Source: Tetrapisispora phaffii CBS 4417
Lineage: Eukaryota; Ascomycota; Saccharomycetes; Saccharomycetales; Saccharomycetaceae
DNA length: 64,000 bases
Assembly (NCBI RefSeq): GCF_000236905.1
Contig: NC_016531.1
Span: 372,001-436,000, forward strand
Reading direction: 5' to 3'
The position numbers and the translations under genes were made by a program. Shown one piece after another: positions 47,703-58,500 of the stretch. The notes beneath the pieces are model-generated. The model ran no database searches, was not told the DNA's origin, and saw only the letters and a program-made list of their open reading frames with translations. The stretch's first letter is position 1; each line of letters starts with the position of its first letter.

Positions 47703-49454
47703 CTAATAATCTAGATCATTGGATTTAGCTAATGTTCTTTTTCTACCTAACGTCTCAGAAACTCGAGGTGCTTGACTATTTACCATCCTTTTCTTCAACT
47801 GCTGTTGATGTTCAGATAGTAATCTCTCTCTCAATGTATCGTTATCTTCCAACGCCGTGTATTCCGGGGTATCTTTAAGAAGTTCTTGTAAATCGGAATA
47901 CTTGTCAGTAGCAACGTTAACGTGCTTCTTGAACATCCTTTCCAACATCAGTTTGAAGTAACGTTTTTTCTGCTCAAGAATACGTCTTTCTGTCTGTTTG
48001 CGCTCGTTCTCTTTTTCCTTCCAATTTTTGAACAAGGCTTCAATAAGCAGGTCCATGTCCACATCATCGACATTATCTTTCAGTCTTGGATCTTGTGTTA
48101 AATAATTTTTCACTGTTGTATGTTCATCTTGTACCTTTGAAGAGGAATCAGGTATTCGAAAGCCGTTGTCCAGAAGAATCTGGTCGGCAACTAATCTATG
48201 TGCATAAATTACATTTTTCTTCTCTCCCACAAGGTCTAAGAATATGTCATACGCATTGGAACCATTTCTTCCAAGCATGCCCAAAAATTCCTCTTCTTTA
48301 CAGATATTCGGGTAGACTTGTTCCCACGTTGTGTTGGCTCTAATCGTATCACCTTTCGTGGTTTTCACGTTGCTCAACATTTCTTTGTAACGATCTCTAG
48401 CTAATCTGTCCTGTGTATTATTATGCGCCTGTAATGTCTCCAGTTTTCTCTCCATTTGATTTCTCAAACTATTTATAATATTAATATACTCTTCAAGCAC
48501 CTCATATTTAGACAATACTTGAAAATGTTTGTTAGCCATATATCTTTTATTGTTTTCGAACAGGTATTGTTCTGAAACTTTTTTCCAAGAGAGGGGATCA
48601 GCAATTGCAATATCTGCACCATCAGTATGAAGGATGTTATGTAGATACTCCCTGACTTCTTTCAAAGCGTTTTCCTTTAATTGTTTGTCAGCTTCAGTTT
48701 GACGTTTGAGAAGCTTATCGATATATTCCTTAAATGTTTTCTTTTTTATCGACTCACTGACTGTGGAATGCTTGTAGATAGGTTCATTTGAGATCAGCTT
48801 CTTTACAGTCTTCCATCTTGAGTAATATTTGATTTCCTCATGCTCTTTCAGCATATTCACATACGCTTCTTTGAACTTATTGATTTCAGAGTATTCCTTA
48901 ATCAGCTGATCCTCCGATCTATTGGATAGGTACTTCTCAAACATGTCTTGTTTCCAAAGTGGGTCATCGTCCACTACCCAATACCTCGGATCTGTACTGC
49001 CTAACTCTGCAATAATCTTCCTAAACGACCAGGTCGCATCCACATTATTGTCCTTCAACATTGCAATGAAATCCTTTTCAGCATCTTCCTTCGACTTTGA
49101 ATCAACGTGCAAGATCTTTGATCGGGTGTCAGACTTGCTCAATACTCGCGTAGTAGCAACCTTGACGTCTTCTTTTACTTCTGGCTCAGATCTCACCTCC
49201 TTCTTACCTCTAGAAACCTCGGTTGTGGCATCCTCAAATTTAGGTGCCTCCCATCGAGACTCTCCAGTAGACGAATTATAGTAGTACAGTTTCCCGTCTT
49301 TCGTCCTGGCAACCCCCCAGCCATGCTGCTTCAATGTCTCGATATCTGCCGACACTCCAGGCTTTTCCCATTGCGATACACCAGTCTTGGTGTTGTAGTA
49401 GTACACTTTCCCATTGCTATCTTTGGCGGTCCTCCAGAGACTATCGGCTCCCAT
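47703..49454 (-). CDS. PRP40: U1 snRNP splicing factor Prp40
   Basis: 583 residues, the same size as S. cerevisiae Prp40. Two WW domains at about 4-34 (LWRTAKDSNGKVYYYNTKTGVSQWEKP) and 43-73 (GWGVARTKDGKLYYYNSSTGESRWEAP), then a series of FF domains from about residue 125, beginning EKDFIAMLKDNNVDATWSFRKI. The C-terminus ends KRTLAKSNDLDY, as in S. cerevisiae. Prp40 bridges the 5' splice-site U1 snRNP to the branch-point factors BBP and Mud2, the latter encoded elsewhere in this window. Orthologue of YKL012W, divergent from ARC19 as in S. cerevisiae. Confidence 0.97.
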   Translation of the reverse strand: MGADSLWRTAKDSNGKVYYYNTKTGVSQWEKPGVSADIETLKQHGWGVARTKDGKLYYYNSSTGESRWEAPKFEDATTEVSRGKKEVRSEPEVKEDVKVATTRVLSKSDTRSKILHVDSKSKEDAEKDFIAMLKDNNVDATWSFRKIIAELGSTDPRYWVVDDDPLWKQDMFEKYLSNRSEDQLIKEYSEINKFKEAYVNMLKEHEEIKYYSRWKTVKKLISNEPIYKHSTVSESIKKKTFKEYIDKLLKRQTEADKQLKENALKEVREYLHNILHTDGADIAIADPLSWKKVSEQYLFENNKRYMANKHFQVLSKYEVLEEYINIINSLRNQMERKLETLQAHNNTQDRLARDRYKEMLSNVKTTKGDTIRANTTWEQVYPNICKEEEFLGMLGRNGSNAYDIFLDLVGEKKNVIYAHRLVADQILLDNGFRIPDSSSKVQDEHTTVKNYLTQDPRLKDNVDDVDMDLLIEALFKNWKEKENERKQTERRILEQKKRYFKLMLERMFKKHVNVATDKYSDLQELLKDTPEYTALEDNDTLRERLLSEHQQQLKKRMVNSQAPRVSETLGRKRTLAKSNDLDY

Positions 49455-50210
49455 AATAGCAGTCGCAAATTTAAACAGAGAGTTCTACACTATCGGCAAT
49501 ACAAAACGTATCTCAAGTACTGGTATCCCTCCACCAAAACACCTTCTAAACTCACAACACAAAAAGATCCATCTGTTCTTATATCTGCATGTCATTGGGC
49601 ATCTCGAGTTCCTTCAACTGAAATTTCGTTGCGGGCATCGGAACCAAACAGACGAGTTGGGAGATGATTATGGCGAGGGTCTTGAAGGGACACACAGAGT
49701 CAGTCCCTTGAGAGGACTATGCATGGAGTGTTTATAACGGTCTCAAAGGTCTTGAAGAGTATCCTAATCGTAGCAGTTCGTTTTTAGGACAAGCATGGGC
49801 ACCTTCCAGGGTTGGGTTGGTAAGTCGGTCTGGGATTTGAGTTGAGATGCGCTGGTGGTGGCTTAAACCCGGGTTCAATGGCTCAATTGCTTCACCGGGT
49901 GTACATGCAGTGGTGTCAGCATGTCTGCATCGGTGCTGACCTCCACTACACTGGTTGGTGTTGGGACTGCACTTGCGTAACCGGTGTTTCTGCCCGGTCA
50001 CGTGCATTGTTGTAAAGGGGCACCGGAGCGCTTAGACAAAGCAATTTTGGTGAACCAGTAATGAAACTTTCAGTAACCAAATGGACAATGACAAGTATTT
50101 AAAACGATTCAATTCTGTGAAGTTATTGGGTTGCCACTTTGCACTGTTGCAGTACACCAACACAGGAATAACACACTCCGTACACACAATTCCATTGGTA
50201 CCAGCCCATA
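49455..50210. other. divergent promoter region PRP40/ARC19
   Basis: 756 bases, moderately GC-rich for this genome. Contains an E-box GTCACGTG at 49997-50004. Several overlapping short frames on both strands (for example 49732-50007) have no homology that I recognise and are probably chance frames in GC-richer DNA. Confidence 0.5.
49997..50004. promoter_or_regulatory. E-box GTCACGTG
   Basis: Matches RTCACRTG, the Cbf1/centromere element I consensus, about 210 bp upstream of ARC19. No AT-rich element II or CCGAA-containing element III follows, so a Cbf1-type promoter site is the better reading. Confidence 0.45.
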
Positions 50211-50726
50211 ATGTCCCAGTCCCTACGTCCCTATTTGAATGCTGTGCGCTACTCGTTGGAGGCAGCTTTGACACTAAGAAACTTCTCCTCGCAAGAGGTC
50301 GAAAGACACAACAGACCTGAAGTTGAGGTCCCTAATACCAGTGCTGAACTGTTGTTACAACCTATGCATGTATCCCGTAACGAGAATGAACAGGTGCTGA
50401 TTGAGTCAAGTGTGAACTCCGTTAGGGTCTCTATTAAAGTGAAACAAGCCGATGAGATCGAGCAGATTTTAGTGCATAAGTTTACCAGATTTTTGGAACA
50501 ACGTGCAGAGGCTTTCCAAATCTTGAGAAGAGAGCCAATCCAAGACTTCAGCATCTCCTTTTTGATCACCAACAAGCACACAGAGACCTTGAAGACAGAT
50601 AAACTAATCGATTTCATCATCGAGTTCATGGAGGAAGTAGACAAGGAAATTAGTGAAATGAAATTGTTCTTAAATGCTAGAGCAAGATTCGTGGCAGAAG
50701 CCTATTTGGGTGAATTTGTATATTGA
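50211..50726 (+). CDS. ARC19: Arp2/3 complex subunit Arc19 (ARPC4)
   Basis: 171 residues, the same length as S. cerevisiae Arc19. The whole ARPC4 fold is conserved: [35 protein letters not shown] at the N-terminus and the long helix near the C-terminus with [29 protein letters not shown]. Arc19 is the structural core partner of ARPC2 in the actin-nucleating Arp2/3 complex at cortical patches. Orthologue of YKL013C; URB1 (YKL014C), expected beyond it, is absent. Confidence 0.97.
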   Translation: MSQSLRPYLNAVRYSLEAALTLRNFSSQEVERHNRPEVEVPNTSAELLLQPMHVSRNENEQVLIESSVNSVRVSIKVKQADEIEQILVHKFTRFLEQRAEAFQILRREPIQDFSISFLITNKHTETLKTDKLIDFIIEFMEEVDKEISEMKLFLNARARFVAEAYLGEFVY

Positions 50727-50917
50727 TTTATATATTTTATATAACTTCCAGTTAGAACCTGTTAATATGAAAACAATAAATAAATGAATACGTCTAAATT
50801 AAGGTATATATTTGAATAACTATGTATCCACAATCCAGTTTTTAAAATATGTACATGGGTTTCTGAGTTCTAAAAGGATTAGCTGTATTCACGAGGAAAT
50901 GCAAATGAAGTCAAATA

Positions 50918-51631
50918 CTAAAGAAATCTGGACACTTTATTATCCTTAACAGCATCTGAAAGGTTCCCAGGATTTTCGACGATAACGTGAACATCTGTTT
51001 TCGCCTCGTAGTTATTTCCTCTATGTTTCTCTTTCTTCATTTCTTCCTGTAACATCTCTTTATCCGTCAATATATCTTCATGCTTACTAGACCCTTCAAC
51101 ACTTGTCGACAAAGCTTGTTTAACGTCTATATCTTTATTCATGTCTTCTAATAGTTCGTTCCACAGTGAATTCAAATCTTGATCATCACGTTGTGCTTTC
51201 CCTGCTCCACTGGCACTTCTCATGTTCTTTCTGTTTGGATCAGAAGTCGAGTATGCGTTTGTGGAGAGTCTCAATTTGTCTTTCATACCTTTGCCATTTG
51301 ATTGAAGCTCATGTCTTTGGAAGAGTTTATTGACTAATACCATTTCTTTATCCAATTCAAAATCCGTATCACCTTGGGAAGCCCTATAAATCAAGGATCT
51401 CAATATATCATTCTTCAACGAATACCTCCTATCCAACTCGACCAACTCCTTCTTAGCATCACTGACATTTGTCAATATCGAGCCAAAAATCAACAGTACC
51501 AATGCAGGTTTTAGTATAGATTTATCAAACCTGGATGGTTTTTTGTAGGAACTGGGCCCAGTCGCCGCAGTTTGCGAATATGCACGTCTTGATACAGTTA
51601 TAAGCAGATTTCTACTCCTTACAGACCACAT
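50918..51631 (-). CDS. INA22: Ina22, assembly factor for the F1Fo ATP synthase peripheral stalk (probable)
   Basis: 237 residues (S. cerevisiae Ina22: 216). The first 30 residues are Arg/Ser-rich, a mitochondrial presequence; a hydrophobic helix follows (about 38-58; ILKPALVLLIFGSILTNVSD), then a charged helical region (KKELVELDRRYSLKNDILRSLI) and a disordered tail. This one-helix inner-membrane layout matches the INA complex subunits. Position two genes past SEC11 on the minus strand fits INA22 (YIR024C) rather than its partner INA17 (YPL099C). DAL81, which lies between SEC11 and INA22 in S. cerevisiae, is missing here. Confidence 0.78.
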   Translation of the reverse strand: MWSVRSRNLLITVSRRAYSQTAATGPSSYKKPSRFDKSILKPALVLLIFGSILTNVSDAKKELVELDRRYSLKNDILRSLIYRASQGDTDFELDKEMVLVNKLFQRHELQSNGKGMKDKLRLSTNAYSTSDPNRKNMRSASGAGKAQRDDQDLNSLWNELLEDMNKDIDVKQALSTSVEGSSKHEDILTDKEMLQEEMKKEKHRGNNYEAKTDVHVIVENPGNLSDAVKDNKVSRFL

Positions 51632-51920
51632 TAATATTTAGTGTTATGCATTTATATGCATTACTGGCCAAGTATTTGATTATTCTAACATTTATTTAAT
51701 ATTTGATATTTATTTATCAATTCCCTTTATATAGTTAATTAGCCGATCTCACTTACTCACTATAAAAAAGTAAATGATGGTTAATTTAATGACAAGATTA
51801 TCGCTGAATGAGTTGAAAGCAGAACAGTGTAAAGTTTCTTGTTATTCGTTAGGTATCGTTACAGTAATTCATTATAAGAATATTATTTAATATAATCGAG
51901 TGTTTTCTATTTTACAAAAG

Positions 51921-54563
51921 TTATTTGTTAATTAGTTGTTCGATGTTTCCAAAGTTTAATTCGCTACCTGGAGCAGCAGTTGGATCCATCTCATCACCTA
52001 GCCAATTGGCTTGATGGGATATCTCGTTCCACATTTTATTATCGTCATAGCCTATTTTATTTAGGCTTTCCAATAAATATTCAAGATCTGTGTTATTATA
52101 TGTGCAAGGTGGGTTAAGTTGATGGACGTTTTCTGTCATCACTTCTGTTTCTGATTTTGTAAGATCACTCTGCTTACCTTGAGCTAGAGATTCATTAACA
52201 ATGTTGGTGAATGGGAGCATACCAAAACTTTTGATTCTTGATAAACTATCGGTTCCTGCTAAATGAACTACGTTTGGGGGAAACTTTCTCTCATCCTTAA
52301 TTGCCATGTCATCCGAGAGATGCGAATCTTGATATTGTGATTCATCCGCATCGGTTAAATACGTGTTTAAGTTTACAAAAGAATCATAAGAGTCTTTGTT
52401 TTTCTTTATCTTCTTAATTAACCTTTTATTGGATAGATTGGCATTCTCCATTCGGAAGCTTGATTTTAAACTATCTGAAGGATCCTCCGAAATGGTATTC
52501 ACTGCTTCTTCCGAAGAATCAGTTCCATATGGCGCATCATCGTTGAATTTTTTGATCAAATCCTTGGCAATAGCATGGAAATCTAATTTAGCCATTAAAT
52601 TAAGTAATTGTGTTTTCCTAATAATCGCAGGCTCGCTTCCAAGACTGACCATTTTTTGTAATATTATAAGGGAATGTTCTATGTGTATCATTGTTTGATC
52701 ATTTACACCAAATGTTGCGTTGAATAAGTTGAGAGTAAATGCGGCAGAAAATAAATATTCTCTATCCATAAATCCGAATAGAGATACCATATTTTGTTCA
52801 TAAAGTGACCACAGTGCTCGTATGGTATTAATGGAAGCTCGCAATGAACTATTCAATAAACTTAAAATTGTTGAAGAGTAATTTTGTAAGTTGATATATG
52901 TTCCATGTGAAGTTTTACCAGTTGATTTTACATCAAGCATTCCATATTTTTCATCTTTCAATCTAATGGTAATGAAATGAAATAATACTGGTCTTAATGT
53001 TATATTAATACCATGGAAGTACTCAGTATAAATATTTGTCAATTTTCTTGATATTTTGAAATTATTATCATGAACATGAAAATCAAATTGTAGACATAGC
53101 GGTAAACTTGATCTCCATTGTAATAAGTCGTTTAATATACCTTTTAGAATTGGTAAAATATTTGAAGTTGGTTGTTTATGATATAATTTTGACAGAATTT
53201 TACCATTTATTTGAACAATTTTAACACAGTTAGTTAAACTTGTTGCACTTGAGAACTTGAAATTATTATTATTTTTATTATTTAATTCAGTTTGATTGTT
53301 TGGGCTATTGACAGTGGAATTTTCAAAAAAGTGATTAGACGGTAAAACTGTCGATATATTATTATCAGATAAATTTAGCGGTAAACCTGCTTTACTACTA
53401 AACATTCTTTCAAAAATATAAATTGTCCACCATAATCTTCTCTTATGTTCCATTTCGAACGGATTCAAATTATTGCTTTGAGATTCCACATGCCATCCTA
53501 ATAAAAGACATGCTCTTACTGTTTGACCTAAACATAAATAAGAATTTATTGTGGAATCAATGACTTGTAAATAGAAACAATATAGGAACATTGCCTCAAT
53601 ACCATTCGAATCTGAAGTGAGAATTGCATCGATATTATTCAGACTGAAAATCTTATCGAAAAGAGAGATCGATTGTTCGAAAAACTTATAGTTTTTTAAA
53701 TCATTACTTTCATCTGAGTTACCAAGTAAGTACATTTCACCGATACCAAATATTAATAACATTTTCACTAACCAGATCCCATTACAATAGTATGCTTTCT
53801 CATTAGATTGAGAATTACTTTTATTCACGAGTTTATAAACATGTTTCAATTCTTTTCTAAAGATTCCTTCATTAAAGAAATAGAAACAATCACAATTAAA
53901 ATCAATGAAAGTTTGCAAAATATCTTTTGCTTCAGTGTAATTCGGCAGGTGTACGTCTTTGAGGTTTATAAGAACCGGTGGATTTGTTGGAGAGAAACAA
54001 ACTTGATTGAACTTGGGGTAATTACTGTCTTTATTTTTATCTGCGTATATGTATTTTGAAATCAACGATTGGATCTCCAAATTGAACAATGTCATCGAAG
54101 AGGATCCTATAAAATAGTAATTCAAACCGTACTGTGACTCTACTAACCTACCACTTCTAATTTGATAATTACATTCAAATGACTCATCCTCATCGGCTAC
54201 AGTCCCATTTTCAGTGCCATTTGTTCTTGCAATCCCATTGTGACCTGTGTTACTGTTACGATCTTGTAAATTTGTTGGATTAAAGTTTGTTTTATTTGAT
54301 TGTAACTGATTTTCTAAAAATTTTATTCTTTGTTGTAATCCATTTACATAATTTAATGATACTGTGATTTTCTGATTCTTGTCACTATAGTTGCAAACAA
54401 GATTCCTTAAATGACAATACCTACATTTAGCGCCAGTATTAATGCCACTGATGTCGGTACTATTCTCTTGTTTCAAACACTTAGTATGCGACTTCCTGCA
54501 ATTATTGCACGCCACATTGGAACTACTTTTTTTAGTAACTTTCTCACGTTTGGGGGGTGCCAT
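51921..54563 (-). CDS. PUT3: Put3-type Zn2Cys6 transcription activator
   Basis: 880 residues (S. cerevisiae Put3: 979). The zinc cluster has Cys at 19, 22, 29, 47, 50 and 57: the first two and last two spacings are normal, but the loop between Cys29 and Cys47 has 17 residues where Put3 has 5. It is followed by a linker and coiled coil (ITVSLNYVNGLQQRIKFLENQL). The segment RSGRLVESQYGLNYYFIGSSSMTLFNLEIQSLISKYI matches the region after the DNA-binding domain of Put3 as I recall it. The fungal-specific domain with RRLWWTIYIFERMFSSKAGLPL is near residue 380. Put3 activates PUT1 and PUT2 when proline is the nitrogen source. Position fits YKL015W; DAL81 (YIR023W) was considered and rejected. Confidence 0.85.
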   Translation of the reverse strand: MAPPKREKVTKKSSSNVACNNCRKSHTKCLKQENSTDISGINTGAKCRYCHLRNLVCNYSDKNQKITVSLNYVNGLQQRIKFLENQLQSNKTNFNPTNLQDRNSNTGHNGIARTNGTENGTVADEDESFECNYQIRSGRLVESQYGLNYYFIGSSSMTLFNLEIQSLISKYIYADKNKDSNYPKFNQVCFSPTNPPVLINLKDVHLPNYTEAKDILQTFIDFNCDCFYFFNEGIFRKELKHVYKLVNKSNSQSNEKAYYCNGIWLVKMLLIFGIGEMYLLGNSDESNDLKNYKFFEQSISLFDKIFSLNNIDAILTSDSNGIEAMFLYCFYLQVIDSTINSYLCLGQTVRACLLLGWHVESQSNNLNPFEMEHKRRLWWTIYIFERMFSSKAGLPLNLSDNNISTVLPSNHFFENSTVNSPNNQTELNNKNNNNFKFSSATSLTNCVKIVQINGKILSKLYHKQPTSNILPILKGILNDLLQWRSSLPLCLQFDFHVHDNNFKISRKLTNIYTEYFHGINITLRPVLFHFITIRLKDEKYGMLDVKSTGKTSHGTYINLQNYSSTILSLLNSSLRASINTIRALWSLYEQNMVSLFGFMDREYLFSAAFTLNLFNATFGVNDQTMIHIEHSLIILQKMVSLGSEPAIIRKTQLLNLMAKLDFHAIAKDLIKKFNDDAPYGTDSSEEAVNTISEDPSDSLKSSFRMENANLSNKRLIKKIKKNKDSYDSFVNLNTYLTDADESQYQDSHLSDDMAIKDERKFPPNVVHLAGTDSLSRIKSFGMLPFTNIVNESLAQGKQSDLTKSETEVMTENVHQLNPPCTYNNTDLEYLLESLNKIGYDDNKMWNEISHQANWLGDEMDPTAAPGSELNFGNIEQLINK

Positions 54564-55552
54564 ACCCTATATTTTTTGAATAAATCTGGGCCACCTGTAT
54601 GCTTATATCAACCACGCCATTATTTTACGTACTGATACAGTGACTTATATATATAGATAAAGAAATAAATATAACGGTTTAAAAATTAGCCGCTTATAAA
54701 ACAAGGGATTTTCTTATCTGTTAAATATGTATAACGTTGTATATGTTTTGTTTTTTCAAAAAAACAACAACAAAGCACATGACACAAAAACCACCGACAT
54801 GATGGCGACACAAAAATCGATAAAGAACTAGGTAAATCCTTTTTTTTGAGACATGTCGTTACCCGCCTTTCCCAACAACTTTTACCTGCCTGTGTCCGCG
54901 TCCTCTGCGCCTCTGCCGCAAGCACAACGGTCACGTCCTGCCTTTTACCCCGACCCACCCTGTTTTAACCACCCTCTCACCCACCTCAGCGGCTAAAAAA
55001 GAGAAGCAATTATAGTCCCCGCCCGCATTACCCGCACGAACGCACACACACACGCACAGTGTAAACCACCTCTTCCGTACATAGACTGTGAATAAAAAGC
55101 TCTTGGTTTTATTTTTTGTTGGGTAAAAAGTTGTGAGAGGAAAAAAGCTGTTGGATTTTTTCATTCGTTTTTGTGTCTGTAAATTTGAAGAGTGCAAATC
55201 ATTCTTTCTCTATAACGGAATAAAAAACCACATGATTTAGAATCTTAGAATATGTAGATTGTTTAACAACTATTATAAAAGTTTGATGCAAACCAATATA
55301 AAGAGAACTAGCAATACAAAGATCTCAAGCAAGTTCCAACAACTCATACAAGACAGAAACCAACTGTCTGTTTCGGTTTGCAAAGGAGAAGACATTGGAA
55401 AGAATTTTTTTTATAGGCACAAAGGAACATACATACTCTCTCTACAACGAGAACCATCGTATTCGTTGTGAAATTTAAAACACCCTTTCCTCTAGCAACA
55501 CAAGCATATATATATATAAAGAAGACTTTTTTTTCACTTTCTAAGAGGAGAT
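54564..55552. other. divergent promoter region PUT3/SPT23-MGA2
   Basis: 989 bases. Contains two Reb1-type TTACCCG motifs (54859-54865 and 55028-55034), a CA-rich microsatellite at about 55043-55060, an AT microsatellite near 55507-55518, and poly-T/poly-A tracts. No gene that I can support; the long 5' region suggests an extended leader for the downstream gene. Confidence 0.6.
54859..54865 (+). promoter_or_regulatory. Reb1-type site
   Basis: TTACCCG, followed by CC, in the PUT3-SPT23/MGA2 promoter region; a second copy lies 169 bp away at 55028-55034. Confidence 0.5.
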
Positions 55553-58500
55553 ATGGCTGAGGTTAATCGTGAGTCTGGAAATCCAATAGTTAGGAAAAAC
55601 GAGATATTCGACGTTCTAGACGAGTTTTTATACCCAAATAGCAGTCCTAGTAATTCAAAAGGCAATAAATTCAATAATAATAACAACATAATGAAATCAA
55701 ACGTAAATGATTTCGATGAAGAAATCTTTAATGCCTTTATAAAGACAGATTCTTTGGATTTTAGACAACATGATGATCACAATGATTATCGTGATGTTAC
55801 AAAAGTGAAAGCAGAGGCAGATGCAGGCACTGGGGTGACTTTGGATCAATATAATGACACTAAGGTATACGAGCACGGTTATAGTTTGAATGCAGAAAAT
55901 CATTCTTTTATGGCAACTAACGGCGATGAAAAGCAAGATGATGATGGAATCACCACCACCACAACTATGGATAATGATGGTACACATAAAAAAACGAAAT
56001 CTAGCATCACGAACACACAGAATATTTACGAAATTTTAATTGAAAATACAGTTTCATTTGGAGAAAGAGACGTTTCGGTTAGTTCAAATTTAGATTCTCA
56101 TGATACTTTAGCAAGTCTTAAAAATGCTGAAGAAAAATTAAATAAAATAAACGAATTAGTTAATATGGATGAAAATTTATTACCAAATAAATTAATAATA
56201 TCCAAGTTGCCACACCAATGTCGTGTAGAAAATCAAATTAATATTTCAATTCAAATTGAACCACCATTAACAAAACAGCATATTTTACATCTGTCATCGA
56301 ATAATGTGGCTAAAAATAAATTATTTTTATCAAAAGATATTGATAATTATCCAAAAAACTTTTTGGATGAAATTGTTTTCTTAGAGTCCTTTTTACTATG
56401 TTCAGAGACAAATAAAATTGCAAATGTATGCCCAATGTGTATAAACAGAGAACAAAGAAGAGCATCAAGAAGAAAATCAGGATTATGTGATAATATACTA
56501 TGGTGTCAAAATGAAAATAGAAGTGCATTGATATTCAACTCAAAACAAATTTTACCAATTAGTAGTGTAGCTAAACATTTACAAGCCTTTAAGTTAACAG
56601 CAAGAATGGTATGTTATTCAAGGCATCATAAATCATCAAAAGGTTTTAAAATTTTATTTATATTGAAAAACTTACATGGCGATCTTTTAGCTAAATCTAT
56701 TTCTGATTCAATATTAATTATGGATAAAAAACCAAGTTCCTCAATGAATGGAGAATCAAATAAAAATAAATCTGCAACATCTTCAAACTTCAAAACTAAT
56801 GCATCATTATCACCATCGAATGATAAAAAAAATAAGCATAGTAAGACTTATTCTAACAGTAATACAGATTTAAGTATGGACATCGATAGTAATATGGACA
56901 CAGATGCTTATTATTCAACAAATTTATCTGAAGCTAGTACAAATTATGCATCTATGAGCGACGCTCAATATAATACAAATCAAATTGTACAACCCTACAC
57001 TCATAATACTTCTCTCCCCAATGTTAATGATCCAAACGCAATGATGCTTCCTTCTCAAAATAATGAGTACGATAGCAATAATCATAATGGAAATTCTATG
57101 TTTAATTTCACATCACCTCAAACACATATTCCATCACATAATAGAGTACCATCTCAATCCCAATTACCACCACAATTAAACTCACAGCAACAATTGTTAA
57201 TGTTAAATTCATTTATGCAACAATCGGGAATGCCAATAATACCATCACCAACTTCAATGTCTGAAGATGGATTAGATCAAAACAAAAGTAGAAGCATCAA
57301 AACTGCTTCAAGTACACAGATTGCTGCAAGGAGAAACGAATATATAAATGGTTCAGCTAGACCAAAAAGACAACGTTCTGATATTGCAGATACAAAATAC
57401 CATTCAGATAATATGAACCACTCACCACTATCGTGGATAAATAACTCCAACAATTCCAACAATAACCAATTTAACCAAACATTACAAAATAACGCAAATC
57501 AACCAGTTAACGCTGCTGCCTTTACCAACCGTACAACAGACAACAATATGCCAATGGTCAATACTGTGTCACAAAACTCTAATGATAATAATATTAAGAT
57601 GAATTTACCATTAATTCAGAGAGCTATTCCATCACAGGGCCCTATAACTGGCGGTATTGAAATCACTTTACTTGGTTCGAACTTTAGAAACGGTTTAACA
57701 ATTAAATTTGGTGATAATGTTACGTTGTCAACACAATGCTGGAGTGATTCGACGATGGTTACATACTTACCTCCAGCTGCAACTGCAGGTCAAGTCTTCA
57801 TCATTGCAGAAGATCCAAAATATCCAAACCAATTTGTAAACCAATCGAACTCAAATAAAAATGCCGTTTTTACTTATCTCGATGATACCGATAGACAATT
57901 GATTGAACTGGCATTACAAATTGTTGGTTTGAAGATGAATGGTAAATTGGAGGATGCAAGAAATATCGCTAAGAGAATTGTTGGTAATGATGAGAATTCC
58001 CCTAATATTTCCCCAGCTAATGGTAGTGCTGCTAGTACAGGTAATAGCAATTATTCTAAGTATTCTAGCCAATTGGAGGGTAGTTATTCTGATGAACAGC
58101 TGATTGTAAAAGTCATAAATTCATTAAATGCAACTTCTAATTTATCTATGTGTGATAGTAATGGGAGAACATTACTACATTTAGCTGCATTAAAAGGTTA
58201 TGAGCAATTGGTAATGACCTTAATTAAATATGGTGCAAGAATCGATGAGAAAGATATGTTTGGTTACACTCCATTACATTTTGCTTGTGTGAATGGTGAA
58301 TACAAAATTATTGCATTTTTATTAAAATGTAAGGCTGATTTGACTATCAAAGCTAAGAATGGTGTACATGCAAGAGATGTTTACATGGTTAATCATGGAA
58401 ATGATGAAATATCAAGTGATGATTATAATAGAGTAATTAAAATGTTTGATTCATTAGAGAAAGGCTCCAAATTAGAGTTTAATAATTCCAGCTCCGGTGA

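Noticed and set aside
51921..54563. DAL81 as identity of the Zn2Cys6 gene, since SEC11 and INA22 flank DAL81 in S. cerevisiae
   Set aside because: The post-zinc-cluster region and the RSGRL...GSSSMTLFNLEIQSL segment resemble Put3, and the minus strand next to PRP40/ARC19 fits PUT3 (YKL015W). DAL81 would be on the plus strand like SEC11.
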